Origin: an uncultured Sphingobacteriaceae bacterium
Lineage (GTDB): Bacteria > Bacteroidota > Bacteroidia > Sphingobacteriales > Sphingobacteriaceae
Reading direction: 5' to 3'
NCBI GenBank assembly: GCA_946887045.1
Contig: CAMPKC010000035.1
Location: 1-49,519, forward strand
DNA: 49,519 nt
Shown: positions 25,577-34,917 of the stretch, piece by piece
Layout: each line of letters begins with the position of its first letter
Position numbering within the stretch: the first letter of the stretch is position 1
Notes under the pieces: generated by a model
Told to the model about the DNA's origin: nothing
What the model saw: the letters and a program-made list of their open reading frames with translations, nothing else
Databases searched by the model: none
Translations under genes and position numbers: made by a program

Positions 25577-27661
25577 ATGAAACGTCAAAGCTTACTTTTA
25601 TTATGTATAGCTGCGTTTCTGTTTTCAGTACCAGCGGCAAAAGGGCAAAGTAATACCGGGCCAGAAAAGAAACAGGGGAATCGATTCGTCCATCACTCCA
25701 TAGGAAACCCATATCTTCCACTGTGGGAGCATTTGCCTGACGGAGAACCGCGTGTTTTCGAAGATCCTGATAAACCGGGGAAATACCGGGCATATATCAT
25801 TGGGTCGCATGATTTGCGGCTTACAAGCTATTGCGGGCCGGATATCCGAATGTGGTCGGCTCCTGTAGAAGACCTTGCCAGCTGGCGTGATGAAGGTGCT
25901 ATTTTTACTTATGCTGTAGACGGGAAATGGGACGTAATGTATGCACCCGATCTTGTTGAGGTGAAAAGAAGGAACGGAAAAAAAGAATACTATCTCTACC
26001 CGCACAGCCGCGGCCCGAACAGGGAGGCTATGGTGGTAAAAGGAAGCCGGCCGGATGGTCCTTTCACCCCGGTAAATCTTACCGAGGACGGAAAACGTAC
26101 AGTATCAGGAAGTGTATTGGGATTCGACCCGGCTGTGTATATTGAGAACATTACCGACCCTAAAGATCCCGACTACGAGATTGGTTTCAGGGCATACGGA
26201 TATTGGGGATTTCAACGGTCACTAGCGGCACAGCTGGATCAGAATACCATGTATTCAATCAGACCGGGAACGAAAATCATTGAACGCTTTCTACCTGCCA
26301 GTTCCAGGTATGGAGTAATCCGCGATCCGAAAGGGACTGAATTTCCGCAAATTTATCCGGGTGAAGATTTGGGTACATTCAATTTTTTTGAAGCCTCCTC
26401 TATTCGTAAGGTCGGAAATAAATATGTATCAATTTACAGCGGTTACTCCGGTCCGGAGTATGGCGTAAGCAGCTCTAACTCCACCCTGCGTTATGTTGTT
26501 GGCGATTCGCCATTGGGCCCCTGGAAGAGTGGCGGCGTTTTGGTCGATTCTCGTGCCCCTGTACTAAACAAGGACGGATCTGCAATACAAACAACCAATG
26601 CCGGGCACAATACGCATGGCAGTATCCAGGAGATCAATGGTCAGTGGTATGTGTTTTATCACAGACCTCCCAGAGGGTTCGGTTTCGCACGCCAGGCAGT
26701 GGTAGCGCCAATTAGTGTTACCTGGGATGAAAAATCCGTATCACAAGGCGGAATGGTTTATATCAGAGCTTACGATCCGTATTCGGAGAATAAGCAATGG
26801 ACTGCAAAAGACAACCAGGGAAAAGAATATAAGGGAGCCGAAGTTACCTCGGAAGGCTTCCATATGTATGGATTAGATCCTTATCAATATTATTCTGCCG
26901 GTTATGCCTCTTATCTTTCCGACAATGGTATCCAGCAAGATTCGTGGGATATATGGGACAACCACATGCCGATTACGAAAGTGAAAAACGGCCACATCAT
27001 AGGATACAAGTATTTCGGGTTCGGAGGTCTTAAGCGAGATAGAAACGGTTTAAATGCTTTCAAAGGAACCAGGAAAAAGAATAAGACAGCATTTAATCTG
27101 TTCCTTATTCCGAAAACATCGAAATCCTTTAAAGTTAATGTTTGGTTAGACGGACCCTGGGATAATGAAACATGGAAAGGAAAAAAAATCGGCGAAATCA
27201 ATGTTCCGGCTAATACTAAGCAGGAATCCACAAAATTCACAGTGGATGTAGCCAAATTTGTAGATAATCTTGATAAAAAACACGCCATTTATTTAGTGGC
27301 TGAAGGAGGAGAATCGGAAGCCCTTTTCGATTTAATGGGTCTCGGATTCAGTTCGAAGAAAAAGGAACTCGTTGCTCCGGTTGTGCCGACTGTAAAGATT
27401 GAAGTTAACGGAAATGCAATAAATCTGCCGGAAAATCCTGTAAGATCGACTAATGAAAACGGGATAGTGGGCTACGATATTTATGAAGCAAATTATACCA
27501 TTCCTTCCGGTACAACTGGAATACCTGTTGTATCTGCTTCTGCAAGTAGTCCTGCTGTAAAAGTGGCGGTTACTCAAGCGACATCAGCATCTGGTACTGC
27601 GACAGTTAAGTTTGATTATAAAGGTGTTGTGAAAACGTATAATTTGTTATTTTCCAAATAA
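25577..27661 (+). CDS. Large GH43-family protein with C-terminal accessory domains
   Basis: The frame opens at 25550; the ATG at 25577 starts the better signal peptide (MKRQSLLLLCIAAFLFSVPAAKG), giving 694 aa. The N-terminal propeller belongs to the GH43 group starting NPYLPLWEHLPDGEPRVF. Candidate acids, numbered from 25577, are Asp184 in GFDPAVY and Glu272 in FFEASSIRK. At the first catalytic position the motif reads GEP (Glu57) instead of the usual DP. A carbohydrate-binding-like jelly roll follows (about 410-590, FNLFLIPKTSKSFKVNVWLDGPWDNETW). A small C-terminal Ig-like piece (about 605-694) ends the protein. Likely a periplasmic arabinosidase, galactosidase or xylosidase; the substrate is uncertain. 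Confidence 0.82.
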   Translation: MKRQSLLLLCIAAFLFSVPAAKGQSNTGPEKKQGNRFVHHSIGNPYLPLWEHLPDGEPRVFEDPDKPGKYRAYIIGSHDLRLTSYCGPDIRMWSAPVEDLASWRDEGAIFTYAVDGKWDVMYAPDLVEVKRRNGKKEYYLYPHSRGPNREAMVVKGSRPDGPFTPVNLTEDGKRTVSGSVLGFDPAVYIENITDPKDPDYEIGFRAYGYWGFQRSLAAQLDQNTMYSIRPGTKIIERFLPASSRYGVIRDPKGTEFPQIYPGEDLGTFNFFEASSIRKVGNKYVSIYSGYSGPEYGVSSSNSTLRYVVGDSPLGPWKSGGVLVDSRAPVLNKDGSAIQTTNAGHNTHGSIQEINGQWYVFYHRPPRGFGFARQAVVAPISVTWDEKSVSQGGMVYIRAYDPYSENKQWTAKDNQGKEYKGAEVTSEGFHMYGLDPYQYYSAGYASYLSDNGIQQDSWDIWDNHMPITKVKNGHIIGYKYFGFGGLKRDRNGLNAFKGTRKKNKTAFNLFLIPKTSKSFKVNVWLDGPWDNETWKGKKIGEINVPANTKQESTKFTVDVAKFVDNLDKKHAIYLVAEGGESEALFDLMGLGFSSKKKELVAPVVPTVKIEVNGNAINLPENPVRSTNENGIVGYDIYEANYTIPSGTTGIPVVSASASSPAVKVAVTQATSASGTATVKFDYKGVVKTYNLLFSK

Positions 27662-27908
27662 ATAAGTGTCCGAAAATAAAAAAATCAATAAAAAACTAAC
27701 TGTAGTGTCGAGATGCATGTGAAATTGGCAATCTGAATTTTTATTATCTGGAAATATACGGTAATAGCGAGCCTATATGCTGAATACATTGTGTCTACGA
27801 CAAGACGAAGCACCCGGTTTGTAGTTGGTTAAATGCCTATTCAATTCAAAAGATTACTTGTATTTGTTAAATATATAATATTACTCCAATCTCTTAAACT
27901 GTTAAACC

Positions 27909-28688
27909 ATGAAGCTAAAGTTCCTGATCGCCGTATTATTATTAATCGGAGCAGAATCATCGCAAAATCTTTTTGCCCAGTCTGAAAAACGCTCTTTTTA
28001 CGAGATCAAAATTTATCATCTCGACAATAATGAGCAGGAAATTACTGTGGATAACTATCTAAAAAGTGCTTTTCTACCTGCAATACACCGTCAGGGAATA
28101 AAAACGGTAGGTGTTTTTAAGCCAAACGATACAACCCAGAGCCGGCGAATTTACGTCTTGGTTCCATACAAATCTATTAAACAGTACATTGAAATACCAG
28201 GCAAACTGGAGAAAGACCTAGTATATAATCGAAATGGAAAACCGTACTTAGACGCTGCTCACAACAAGGCCCCGTATAAACGAATAGAGACGATCCTTCT
28301 TAATGCATTCAGTCATATGCCCAATTTACAAATTCCACCTTTTAAGAATGCACCTGAAAAAAGAGTATATGAGCTGCGCAGTTACGAAGCTGCCACTGAA
28401 AGAGTTTTTAAAAACAAGGTACAAATGTTTAATGAGGGTGGCGAAGTTGCCATATTCAACGAGCTTGGGTTCAACGCTGTATTTTACGGGGAAGTAATCT
28501 TAGGAAGCAAGATGCCAAATTTGATGTATATGACTTCATTCGAAGATAAGACATCCCGGGACGAGCATTGGAAGGCATTTAGTTCCGATCCAAAATGGAA
28601 GAAGCTTGCCGCTGATCCTTCGTTCAAAAATAACGTCTCCAAAATCGAGACCTTCTTTTTACATCCGACCGACTACTCAGACATATAG
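27909..28688 (+). CDS. Secreted NIPSNAP-family protein
   Basis: The 259-aa protein has a signal peptide (1-24, LFA-QS) and two dimeric alpha/beta-barrel modules. The second (about 148-257: KRVYELRSYEAATE, NLMYMTSFEDKTSRDEHWKAF) is the typical NIPSNAP domain; the first (FYEIKIYHLDNNEQ, RRIYVLVPYKSIKQY) is a diverged copy. Function is unknown for secreted Bacteroidota members, though they recur in sugar-oxidation and PUL-like loci. It comes 247 bp after the GH43 gene and ends at a double terminator. It may form the end of the GH115-GH43 transcript or have its own promoter. Confidence 0.85.
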   Translation: MKLKFLIAVLLLIGAESSQNLFAQSEKRSFYEIKIYHLDNNEQEITVDNYLKSAFLPAIHRQGIKTVGVFKPNDTTQSRRIYVLVPYKSIKQYIEIPGKLEKDLVYNRNGKPYLDAAHNKAPYKRIETILLNAFSHMPNLQIPPFKNAPEKRVYELRSYEAATERVFKNKVQMFNEGGEVAIFNELGFNAVFYGEVILGSKMPNLMYMTSFEDKTSRDEHWKAFSSDPKWKKLAADPSFKNNVSKIETFFLHPTDYSDI

Positions 28689-28710
28689 ACACGTCTTCCG
28701 ATCAACACCA

Positions 28711-28735
28711 TGGGCAGGAGGCGAACTACTGCCCA
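28711..28735 (+). terminator. Hairpin after the NIPSNAP gene
   Basis: TGGGCAG/CTGCCCA, an exact 7-bp stem with an 11-nt loop, immediately before a second and stronger hairpin. Confidence 0.45.
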
Positions 28736-28740
28736 GCGAA

Positions 28741-28795
28741 TTAAGGGTAAAAAAACCGTTGTCAGACGGGTCTTTTTACCCTTAAATGTAGAGAT
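28741..28795. terminator. Strong bidirectional terminator
   Basis: A 13-bp perfect stem TTAAGGGTAAAAA/TTTTTACCCTTAA with an inner CCG/CGG pair. It lies between the convergent NIPSNAP (+) and AraC (-) genes. Confidence 0.85.
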
Positions 28796-28842
28796 AAACT
28801 CAACATCTACACTCGTAAGGTTCATATAGTCGCAATGCCTAC

Positions 28843-29736
28843 CTACAATTGCTGAAATTTGCCTCCCCTGATTTTTAAATAATTTTTTCGATAATTAAGT
28901 GGCGTCGTCCCGGTTATTTGCTTGAAGTGCTTGTTGAAGTTCGATAACGTACTATACCCCGATTCATAGCTCACCTGATTAACACCTATTTTATTTTCTT
29001 TAAGATGTTTTAGAGCATATCCAATCCTGACCTCTTTTAAGAACTGGGAAAAGGGTCTGTTCACACGTAATTTAAAGTATCTGCTAAAAGAAGTGGGAGT
29101 CATATTCAATAAATCAGAAACATCTTCAAGGCTCACTTTTTGTCTGAAGTTCTTCATTACATAGTGGTAAACCTTATTCATTCTGTCGGTTTCGGCCTTG
29201 TTATTTATCGGAACATAATTAACATGAGTTATGGGGTGGCCATCTGCCGAACTTGCGATGGTATTTAAAATCTTTAACAGAAGAATAATGCTGTCTACTC
29301 CCTCTGTTCGAAGCAACTCCTCCATCATCCTGCCAACCAAACGGTTAGTTTTTCCCTGTATCTCTAAACCTCTAGTTGCTTTATTAAATAATTCGCGGAT
29401 GTTTTCGAGCTCCACTTTTAAATTAATAATGTCGCCCAGGAAGTTTTCCGGAAAGTAAATGACTATCCCCGAGGTCTTTGCCTGATTACTTTTACTGAAA
29501 TAACTTTCATCATTTTTCCAAAGGTGAGGAAGATTAGGACCTGTAAACACCAAGTCGCCTGCTTTAAAAGGTTTAATAGTATCACCGATTATCCTGGTGC
29601 CCATACCTTCTAACACAAGGAACAACTGGTATTCCGGATGCAGGTGGAGTGTAGGATCAAAATGCCGTTCTTCAAGCCGTTTTACAACAAATACTTTAGA
29701 ATCGGGCACAGCCGACTTCTGAATTATTGTACTCAT
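28843..29736 (-). CDS. AraC-family regulator with N-terminal cupin domain (second copy)
   Basis: The 297-aa protein has the same plan as the regulator at 12339-13214: a cupin sensor (LHPEYQLFLVLEGMGTRIIG, FKAGDLVFTGPNLPHLW) and a C-terminal AraC DNA-binding pair (EDVSDLLNMTPTSFSRYFKLRVN and VSYESGYSTLSNFNKHFKQITG). It diverges from the ThuA-fusion operon across 125 bp of AT-rich DNA and is the likely regulator of that operon. The inducer is probably a sugar or sugar acid bound by the cupin. Confidence 0.92.
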   Translation of the reverse strand: MSTIIQKSAVPDSKVFVVKRLEERHFDPTLHLHPEYQLFLVLEGMGTRIIGDTIKPFKAGDLVFTGPNLPHLWKNDESYFSKSNQAKTSGIVIYFPENFLGDIINLKVELENIRELFNKATRGLEIQGKTNRLVGRMMEELLRTEGVDSIILLLKILNTIASSADGHPITHVNYVPINNKAETDRMNKVYHYVMKNFRQKVSLEDVSDLLNMTPTSFSRYFKLRVNRPFSQFLKEVRIGYALKHLKENKIGVNQVSYESGYSTLSNFNKHFKQITGTTPLNYRKNYLKIRGGKFQQL

Positions 29737-29861
29737 ATCCCTAAAGTAAAAGAAAAATTACCACTATTGATAAAATACAGTCAGAACTAGATATAATTTA
29801 GAAGAAATAATATTATAAAAAGCAGTTATTTGTGTTTCCAAATTGTAAACCGAGCTAACGA

Positions 29862-32800
29862 ATGAAAAAAGTAATTTTTTCCCTGTTTATTTGTAGTATA
29901 ATATTCTACAACTGTTCAGACAAGATCACCACATCAAATAAAGGCGTAGTTGCCGAGACTCCGCGCAGAGCAGAAGTGTTATTTCTGGGACATTCAAGTA
30001 CTCATCATAATTCGGGCAAGTATGCGCCAATGTTAATGACTCCTTTGTTCGATAAAGGCATTAATATGACGTATACTGCCGACACAAACGATCTGACTGA
30101 TGAAAACCTGAAGAAATACGACGGTCTGATCATCTATGCGAATTACAATACTATTTCTCCGGCCAAAGAGAAAGCTTTAAAAGACTTTGTACAGGGAGGG
30201 AAAGGCTTAATTCCTATTCATTCTGCTTCTGCCTGTTTTGGTAACTCAGCCTGGTATATCCAGGCAGTAGGTGGCAAATTCAAATCTCACCGAACCGGAG
30301 TTTTTTCACCGGTAACGGTAAACCAAAATCATCCTGTTATGCAGGGTATTGCTCCTTTTACTTCCTGGGATGAAACCTATGTTCACAGTAATGTTAACTC
30401 TGATATGACGGTATTGCAGGAGCGCGTAGAAGGCAGTACCCGCGAGCCCTGGACCTGGGTGCGTAACGAAGGGAACGGCAGGGTGTTCTATACCGCCAGC
30501 GGACATAACGATAGTACGTGGAACCAGCCTGAGTTCTTAAAACTTGTGCGTAATGGCGTTCTTTGGGCAATCGGCGACAAGGTTCAGCGCCAGATCTCTA
30601 AGCTTGCAATAGCCCCGGGCGTTTACTCGGATGCCAATGTGCCGAATTATGAGAGACGTAATCCGGCTCCTATGTTTCAGCATGCGTTTACGCCAGCCGA
30701 ATCGCAAAAGCGGATACAGGTTCCGGTAGATTTCGAACTGGAGCTTTTTGCTTCTGAACCCAATGTCACCAATCCTATAGCCATGGCATGGGATGAAAAA
30801 GGGCGTTTATGGGTGATAGAAACCGTAGACTATCCGAATGATGTAAGAAATCAGGATGGCGCCGGAGACGACAGGATAAAGATTTTAGAAGATACTGATG
30901 GTGACGGCAAAGCCGACAAGTTTACCGTATTTGCAGATAATCTCAATATTCCTACCAGCATGACCTTCTCTAACGGAGGAGTTATCGTGTCGCAGGCACC
31001 GCATATGGTATTCCTGAAAGATACTAATGGTGATGACAAAGCAGATGTCCGTCAGAATATTATCAGCGGTTGGGGACAAAACGATACTCACGCCGGGCCG
31101 TCAAACTTAAAATACGGATTCGATAACAAAATATGGGGAGTAGTGGGCTATGCCGGATTTGAAGGAACAATAGACGGACAAAGTCACAAATTTGGCCAGG
31201 GTGTATATCATTTTAGTCCGGATGGAAAGAATTTCGAATTCTTGGCACGTACCAGTAACAATACCTGGGGCCTTGGCTTCACCGAAGAGAATGACGTATT
31301 TGTATCTACTGCAAATAATACTCACAGCGCATATTATTCGATGCCGGCTAAGTTTATGAGAAGAACTTTACCATCAACTACTGTTCAGCCGGTGCAAAAG
31401 CTTGATGGCCATTATGATATCCACGTGGTTTTTCCGAACCTGAGGCAGGTAGATGTGCAAGGTGGGTTTACCGCAGCTGCCGGTCATAACTTTTATACTG
31501 CAAGGAACTTTCCGAAAAATTACTGGAACAGGATTGCCTTTGTTGCCGAGCCTACAGGCAGGATGCTTCATAATGCGATTATAGAAAAGAGCGGCGCCGG
31601 ATTCATTGAAAAAGACGGATGGAACCTGATGGCCAGTTCTGATGAATGGATGAGCCCCGTGCATGCAGAAGTAGGTCCGGATGGAGCAGTTTGGGTGGCC
31701 GATTGGTATGATTTCATTATTCAACATAACCCAACACCCAGAGGCTTTGAAAACGGAAAGGGAAATGCCTATATCAATCCTTTGCGCGATAAGGAAAGAG
31801 GCCGGATTTATAGAGTGAAATATAAAAATGCGAAACCCTACACACCGGTTAAACTATCTAAGGACGATACTGAGGGATTACTGGCAGCATTACAAAATGA
31901 TAATATGTTTTGGAGAATGACAGCTCAGCGATTGTTGGTTGAGTCTAAGAATTCGGCGGCAATTCCCGGGCTTTTGCAAATAATAAAGAACCGTAATGTT
32001 GATGAGATAGGATTGAACAGTCCGGTAGTCCATGCCTTGTGGACACTTCATGGCCTGGGGGCTTTAGAGGGCTCGAATACTGAAGCATTGCAGGCGGCAA
32101 CAGCGGCCCTGACGCATCCGGCTGCGGGTGTAAGAAAAGCAGCCATCCAGGTTCTTCCGAAAAGTAAGATTATGGAGTCGCTTCATAAAGCAGCTTTGTT
32201 AAAAGATACGGATCAGCGTGTCCGTTTAGCGGCTTTGTTGAGAATAGCTGAACAACCTGCATCTGTTCATTTTGGCCATATGCTGTACGAGGCATCTGCT
32301 GATTCGTTAAATGTGAAGGATAGATATATTCCACAGGCACTTTACGCTGCGGCACTGGTTCACCAGGAGGGATTCTTAGCCGCTGCGAAAACAGCTGCCA
32401 AACCATCGGAACTAAGTCTGGCGGTGACAAAAGGCATTAATGAAGAGGTATACCGGCTGGAAAGAAGGAGTCAGATTCAGTTCCCTCCCGAAATAGCGGG
32501 GAAAGAAATCGTAATTAGGGGATCGGTTTCAAAGCAGGAGAGAGATTTAGGAGGTGTTATTGTAGCACAAGGAGGGAAGGAAAACGGCTATGCGCTGTAT
32601 GTGAAAGACGGTAAGCTCCATATGACAGTTAATCAGAACGGCAAAGCATACCTGGCTTCATCCAGCAATATAGTCCCTGAAAAATTTGACTTTACAGCAA
32701 GGTTATCGAAAGGTGGAACCGTAACCTTGGAAATTGATGGAAAACAGGTAGCCCGGGCGAAAGCGCCTGCTTTATTCACTGCACAGCCAATAGAAGGCAT

Positions 32801-33338
32801 CAGAGTGGGGCAGGATAATGGAGCAGATAAGGTGAGCAGCTACGAAAATCCGACAGCTTTCACAGGCAACTTTGTAAATGCATCACTTGAACTGAAGAAG
32901 CCTTCGGAGGGAACACAAGTCGCTGGTTCTTCTTCTGGTAACACAGGTTCAAGCGCCAATACCGTTGTGATTAATATGAAGGTTGTAGAGCATGTGATGA
33001 AATTTGACAAGACGAGTTTCACCGTGAAAGCCGGACAAACCGTAATTATTAATCTCGAGAATCCTGATTTCATGCAACACAACCTGGTGATAGCGAAGCC
33101 CGGAACGATGAATAAAGTCGGAGAAGCTGCTGATGTTCTTGCCAGAGATCCGAATGGCGCAGAGAAGCAGTATGTTCCAAAAATGCCTGAGGTTTTATTT
33201 GCCACGAAATTACTGAATCCGGAAGAAGCAACTACTCTGCAGTTCACCGCTCCTTCAACACCAGGTAACTATCCATATCTATGTACTTTCCCCGGCCATT
33301 GGAGAATAATGAACGGAATGATGAAAGTTGTAAAATAA
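29862..33338 (+). CDS. Multidomain ThuA / beta-propeller dehydrogenase / HEAT / LamG-like / azurin-type cupredoxin lipoprotein
   Basis: The 1158-aa protein starts with a lipoprotein-type signal (Cys18). Domains in order: ThuA-like (about 37-240; LIPIHSASACFGNSAWY, YTASGHNDSTW); a PVC-type membrane-bound-dehydrogenase beta-propeller (about 285-655) with two Ca-binding-like loops (DTDGDGKAD at 345, DTNGDDKAD at 387); HEAT-like repeats (about 665-845); a concanavalin/LamG-like domain as at arylsulfatase ends (about 880-1012); a Ser/Gly linker; and a type 1 copper domain (about 1034-1158). Copper ligands fit azurin: His1073, Cys1141, His1146, Met1150 in CTFPGHWRIM. I infer a periplasmic sugar- or polyol-oxidising protein that passes electrons to its own copper site. 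The cytochrome c domain usual in such dehydrogenases is absent here and seems replaced by copper. It leads the operon to the TonB receptor. Confidence 0.85.
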   Translation: MKKVIFSLFICSIIFYNCSDKITTSNKGVVAETPRRAEVLFLGHSSTHHNSGKYAPMLMTPLFDKGINMTYTADTNDLTDENLKKYDGLIIYANYNTISPAKEKALKDFVQGGKGLIPIHSASACFGNSAWYIQAVGGKFKSHRTGVFSPVTVNQNHPVMQGIAPFTSWDETYVHSNVNSDMTVLQERVEGSTREPWTWVRNEGNGRVFYTASGHNDSTWNQPEFLKLVRNGVLWAIGDKVQRQISKLAIAPGVYSDANVPNYERRNPAPMFQHAFTPAESQKRIQVPVDFELELFASEPNVTNPIAMAWDEKGRLWVIETVDYPNDVRNQDGAGDDRIKILEDTDGDGKADKFTVFADNLNIPTSMTFSNGGVIVSQAPHMVFLKDTNGDDKADVRQNIISGWGQNDTHAGPSNLKYGFDNKIWGVVGYAGFEGTIDGQSHKFGQGVYHFSPDGKNFEFLARTSNNTWGLGFTEENDVFVSTANNTHSAYYSMPAKFMRRTLPSTTVQPVQKLDGHYDIHVVFPNLRQVDVQGGFTAAAGHNFYTARNFPKNYWNRIAFVAEPTGRMLHNAIIEKSGAGFIEKDGWNLMASSDEWMSPVHAEVGPDGAVWVADWYDFIIQHNPTPRGFENGKGNAYINPLRDKERGRIYRVKYKNAKPYTPVKLSKDDTEGLLAALQNDNMFWRMTAQRLLVESKNSAAIPGLLQIIKNRNVDEIGLNSPVVHALWTLHGLGALEGSNTEALQAATAALTHPAAGVRKAAIQVLPKSKIMESLHKAALLKDTDQRVRLAALLRIAEQPASVHFGHMLYEASADSLNVKDRYIPQALYAAALVHQEGFLAAAKTAAKPSELSLAVTKGINEEVYRLERRSQIQFPPEIAGKEIVIRGSVSKQERDLGGVIVAQGGKENGYALYVKDGKLHMTVNQNGKAYLASSSNIVPEKFDFTARLSKGGTVTLEIDGKQVARAKAPALFTAQPIEGIRVGQDNGADKVSSYENPTAFTGNFVNASLELKKPSEGTQVAGSSSGNTGSSANTVVINMKVVEHVMKFDKTSFTVKAGQTVIINLENPDFMQHNLVIAKPGTMNKVGEAADVLARDPNGAEKQYVPKMPEVLFATKLLNPEEATTLQFTAPSTPGNYPYLCTFPGHWRIMNGMMKVVK

Positions 33339-33368
33339 ATGATCCCAAACTAACCTAAAACCCAAAAT

Positions 33369-34904
33369 ATGAACGTCAACACTAACCAAACTCATGAGGC
33401 ACCCAACAGGATGCTGTTTTTAGCCTGCTTCATGGCGATTGTAACCACGTCATTCAGCTTTATCCTGCGTGCACTTACCTTACCACAATGGGAGGCCGAG
33501 TTCAACCTCACTAAAACACAGGTAGGAGAAATTGCCGGAGTTGGCCTTTGGCCCTTCGCAATCAGTATCGTATTGTTTAGTCTGATCATAGATAAAGTTG
33601 GATATAAAAATTCGATGATTTTTGCTTTTATCTGTCATGTTTCATCAGCTGTGATCACCTTTTTTGCAGACGGTTATACCATGCTCTATGTGGGTACTTT
33701 TATTATGGCTCTGGGTAATGGTACAGTTGAAGCAGTCACCAATCCCGCAGTGGCGAGTATGTTCCCTAAAGCGAAAACGAAATGGTTGAATTTCCTGCAT
33801 GCAGGCTGGCCGGCAGGTTTGGTGCTGGGTGGGATAATAGCTCTGCTCATGGGCCCCGAGGTGGGATGGAAGCTGAAGATTATCCTGGTTCTGCTTCCTG
33901 CTGTTGCCTATGCAATTATGATGCTGCCTCACCGCTTCCCGGTTAACGAGAGGGTGAAGGCGGGAGTTTCATACCTTGAGATGTTGAAAGAAGTAGGTAT
34001 CGGTGGAGCACTGATTATAGTGGCTCTTATTATCTTCCAAATCGGAGCGGTATTTGGATGGACTACTACTACGAACATTCTAATAACTGCAGTGATCGTA
34101 GCTGCCTTTGGGTTTTATGTGAAAAGCTTTGGACAGCCACTGTTCATAATAATGCTGTTGATTATGCTGCCTCTCGCAACTACAGAGCTCGGTACAGATA
34201 GCTGGATATCAGATCTAATGGCCCCCGAAATGGCCAAAATCGGAATTCAGCCGGGTTGGATCCTGGTTTATACGTCTGCCATCATGGTGGTACTGCGGTT
34301 ATTGGCAGGGAAAATTATTCATAGGGTCACTCCTCTAGGATTACTCGCTGCGTGCTCTATTGTTGCAGCCATCGGACTCTTTCTTTTGTCGGCTTCGGCG
34401 GGTGTGATGATCCTGGTAGCGGCCACCGTTTTCGGACTTGGGAAAACATTCTTCTGGCCAACGATGTTGGGCGTAGTTGCAGAGCGTTTTCCTAAAGGAG
34501 GGGCATTGACGCTTAATATAACCGGAGGCGTGGGGATGATTGGAGCGGGAGTCATTGGCGCAGTAATATTGGGCTTTGTTCAGGATAAAACCATCGATAC
34601 AAGTCTCATAAGCTATGACAACGCAAACAATACGGCGCTCCACAGCACCTATGTTACCGAAAAGAAGACAAGCATCTTTGGCGACTATCAATCGGTCAAC
34701 ATCGCTAAACTATCGGAAGCACCAGCAGAGGAAAAGAAATCCGTTATTACAATTCAGGACGAGGCTAAAAAAGAAGCGCTCAAAACAGTGGCTTTATTTC
34801 CCATCGGAATGTTTATCTGCTATATCTTATTGATGTTTTATTTTAAATCAAAGGGAGGATATAAGCCAGTCGTGCTGACAGAAAATAATGTTGCTTCCAC
34901 TTAG
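33369..34904 (+). CDS. Major facilitator superfamily transporter
   Basis: The 511-aa polytopic protein has about 12 hydrophobic segments and MFS-type loops (FSLIIDKVGYKN after TM2; LHAGWPAGLVLGG, a sugar-transporter-like motif, near 140). A hydrophilic insert of ~70 residues, rich in Lys, Glu and Ser (about 400-470), lies before the last helix. It probably imports the sugar product made in the periplasm by the operon's oxidising enzyme. Substrate unknown. It is 30 bp after the fusion gene and 13 bp before the epimerase gene. Confidence 0.9.
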   Translation: MNVNTNQTHEAPNRMLFLACFMAIVTTSFSFILRALTLPQWEAEFNLTKTQVGEIAGVGLWPFAISIVLFSLIIDKVGYKNSMIFAFICHVSSAVITFFADGYTMLYVGTFIMALGNGTVEAVTNPAVASMFPKAKTKWLNFLHAGWPAGLVLGGIIALLMGPEVGWKLKIILVLLPAVAYAIMMLPHRFPVNERVKAGVSYLEMLKEVGIGGALIIVALIIFQIGAVFGWTTTTNILITAVIVAAFGFYVKSFGQPLFIIMLLIMLPLATTELGTDSWISDLMAPEMAKIGIQPGWILVYTSAIMVVLRLLAGKIIHRVTPLGLLAACSIVAAIGLFLLSASAGVMILVAATVFGLGKTFFWPTMLGVVAERFPKGGALTLNITGGVGMIGAGVIGAVILGFVQDKTIDTSLISYDNANNTALHSTYVTEKKTSIFGDYQSVNIAKLSEAPAEEKKSVITIQDEAKKEALKTVALFPIGMFICYILLMFYFKSKGGYKPVVLTENNVAST

Positions 34905-34917
34905 TAGACTATTATAA

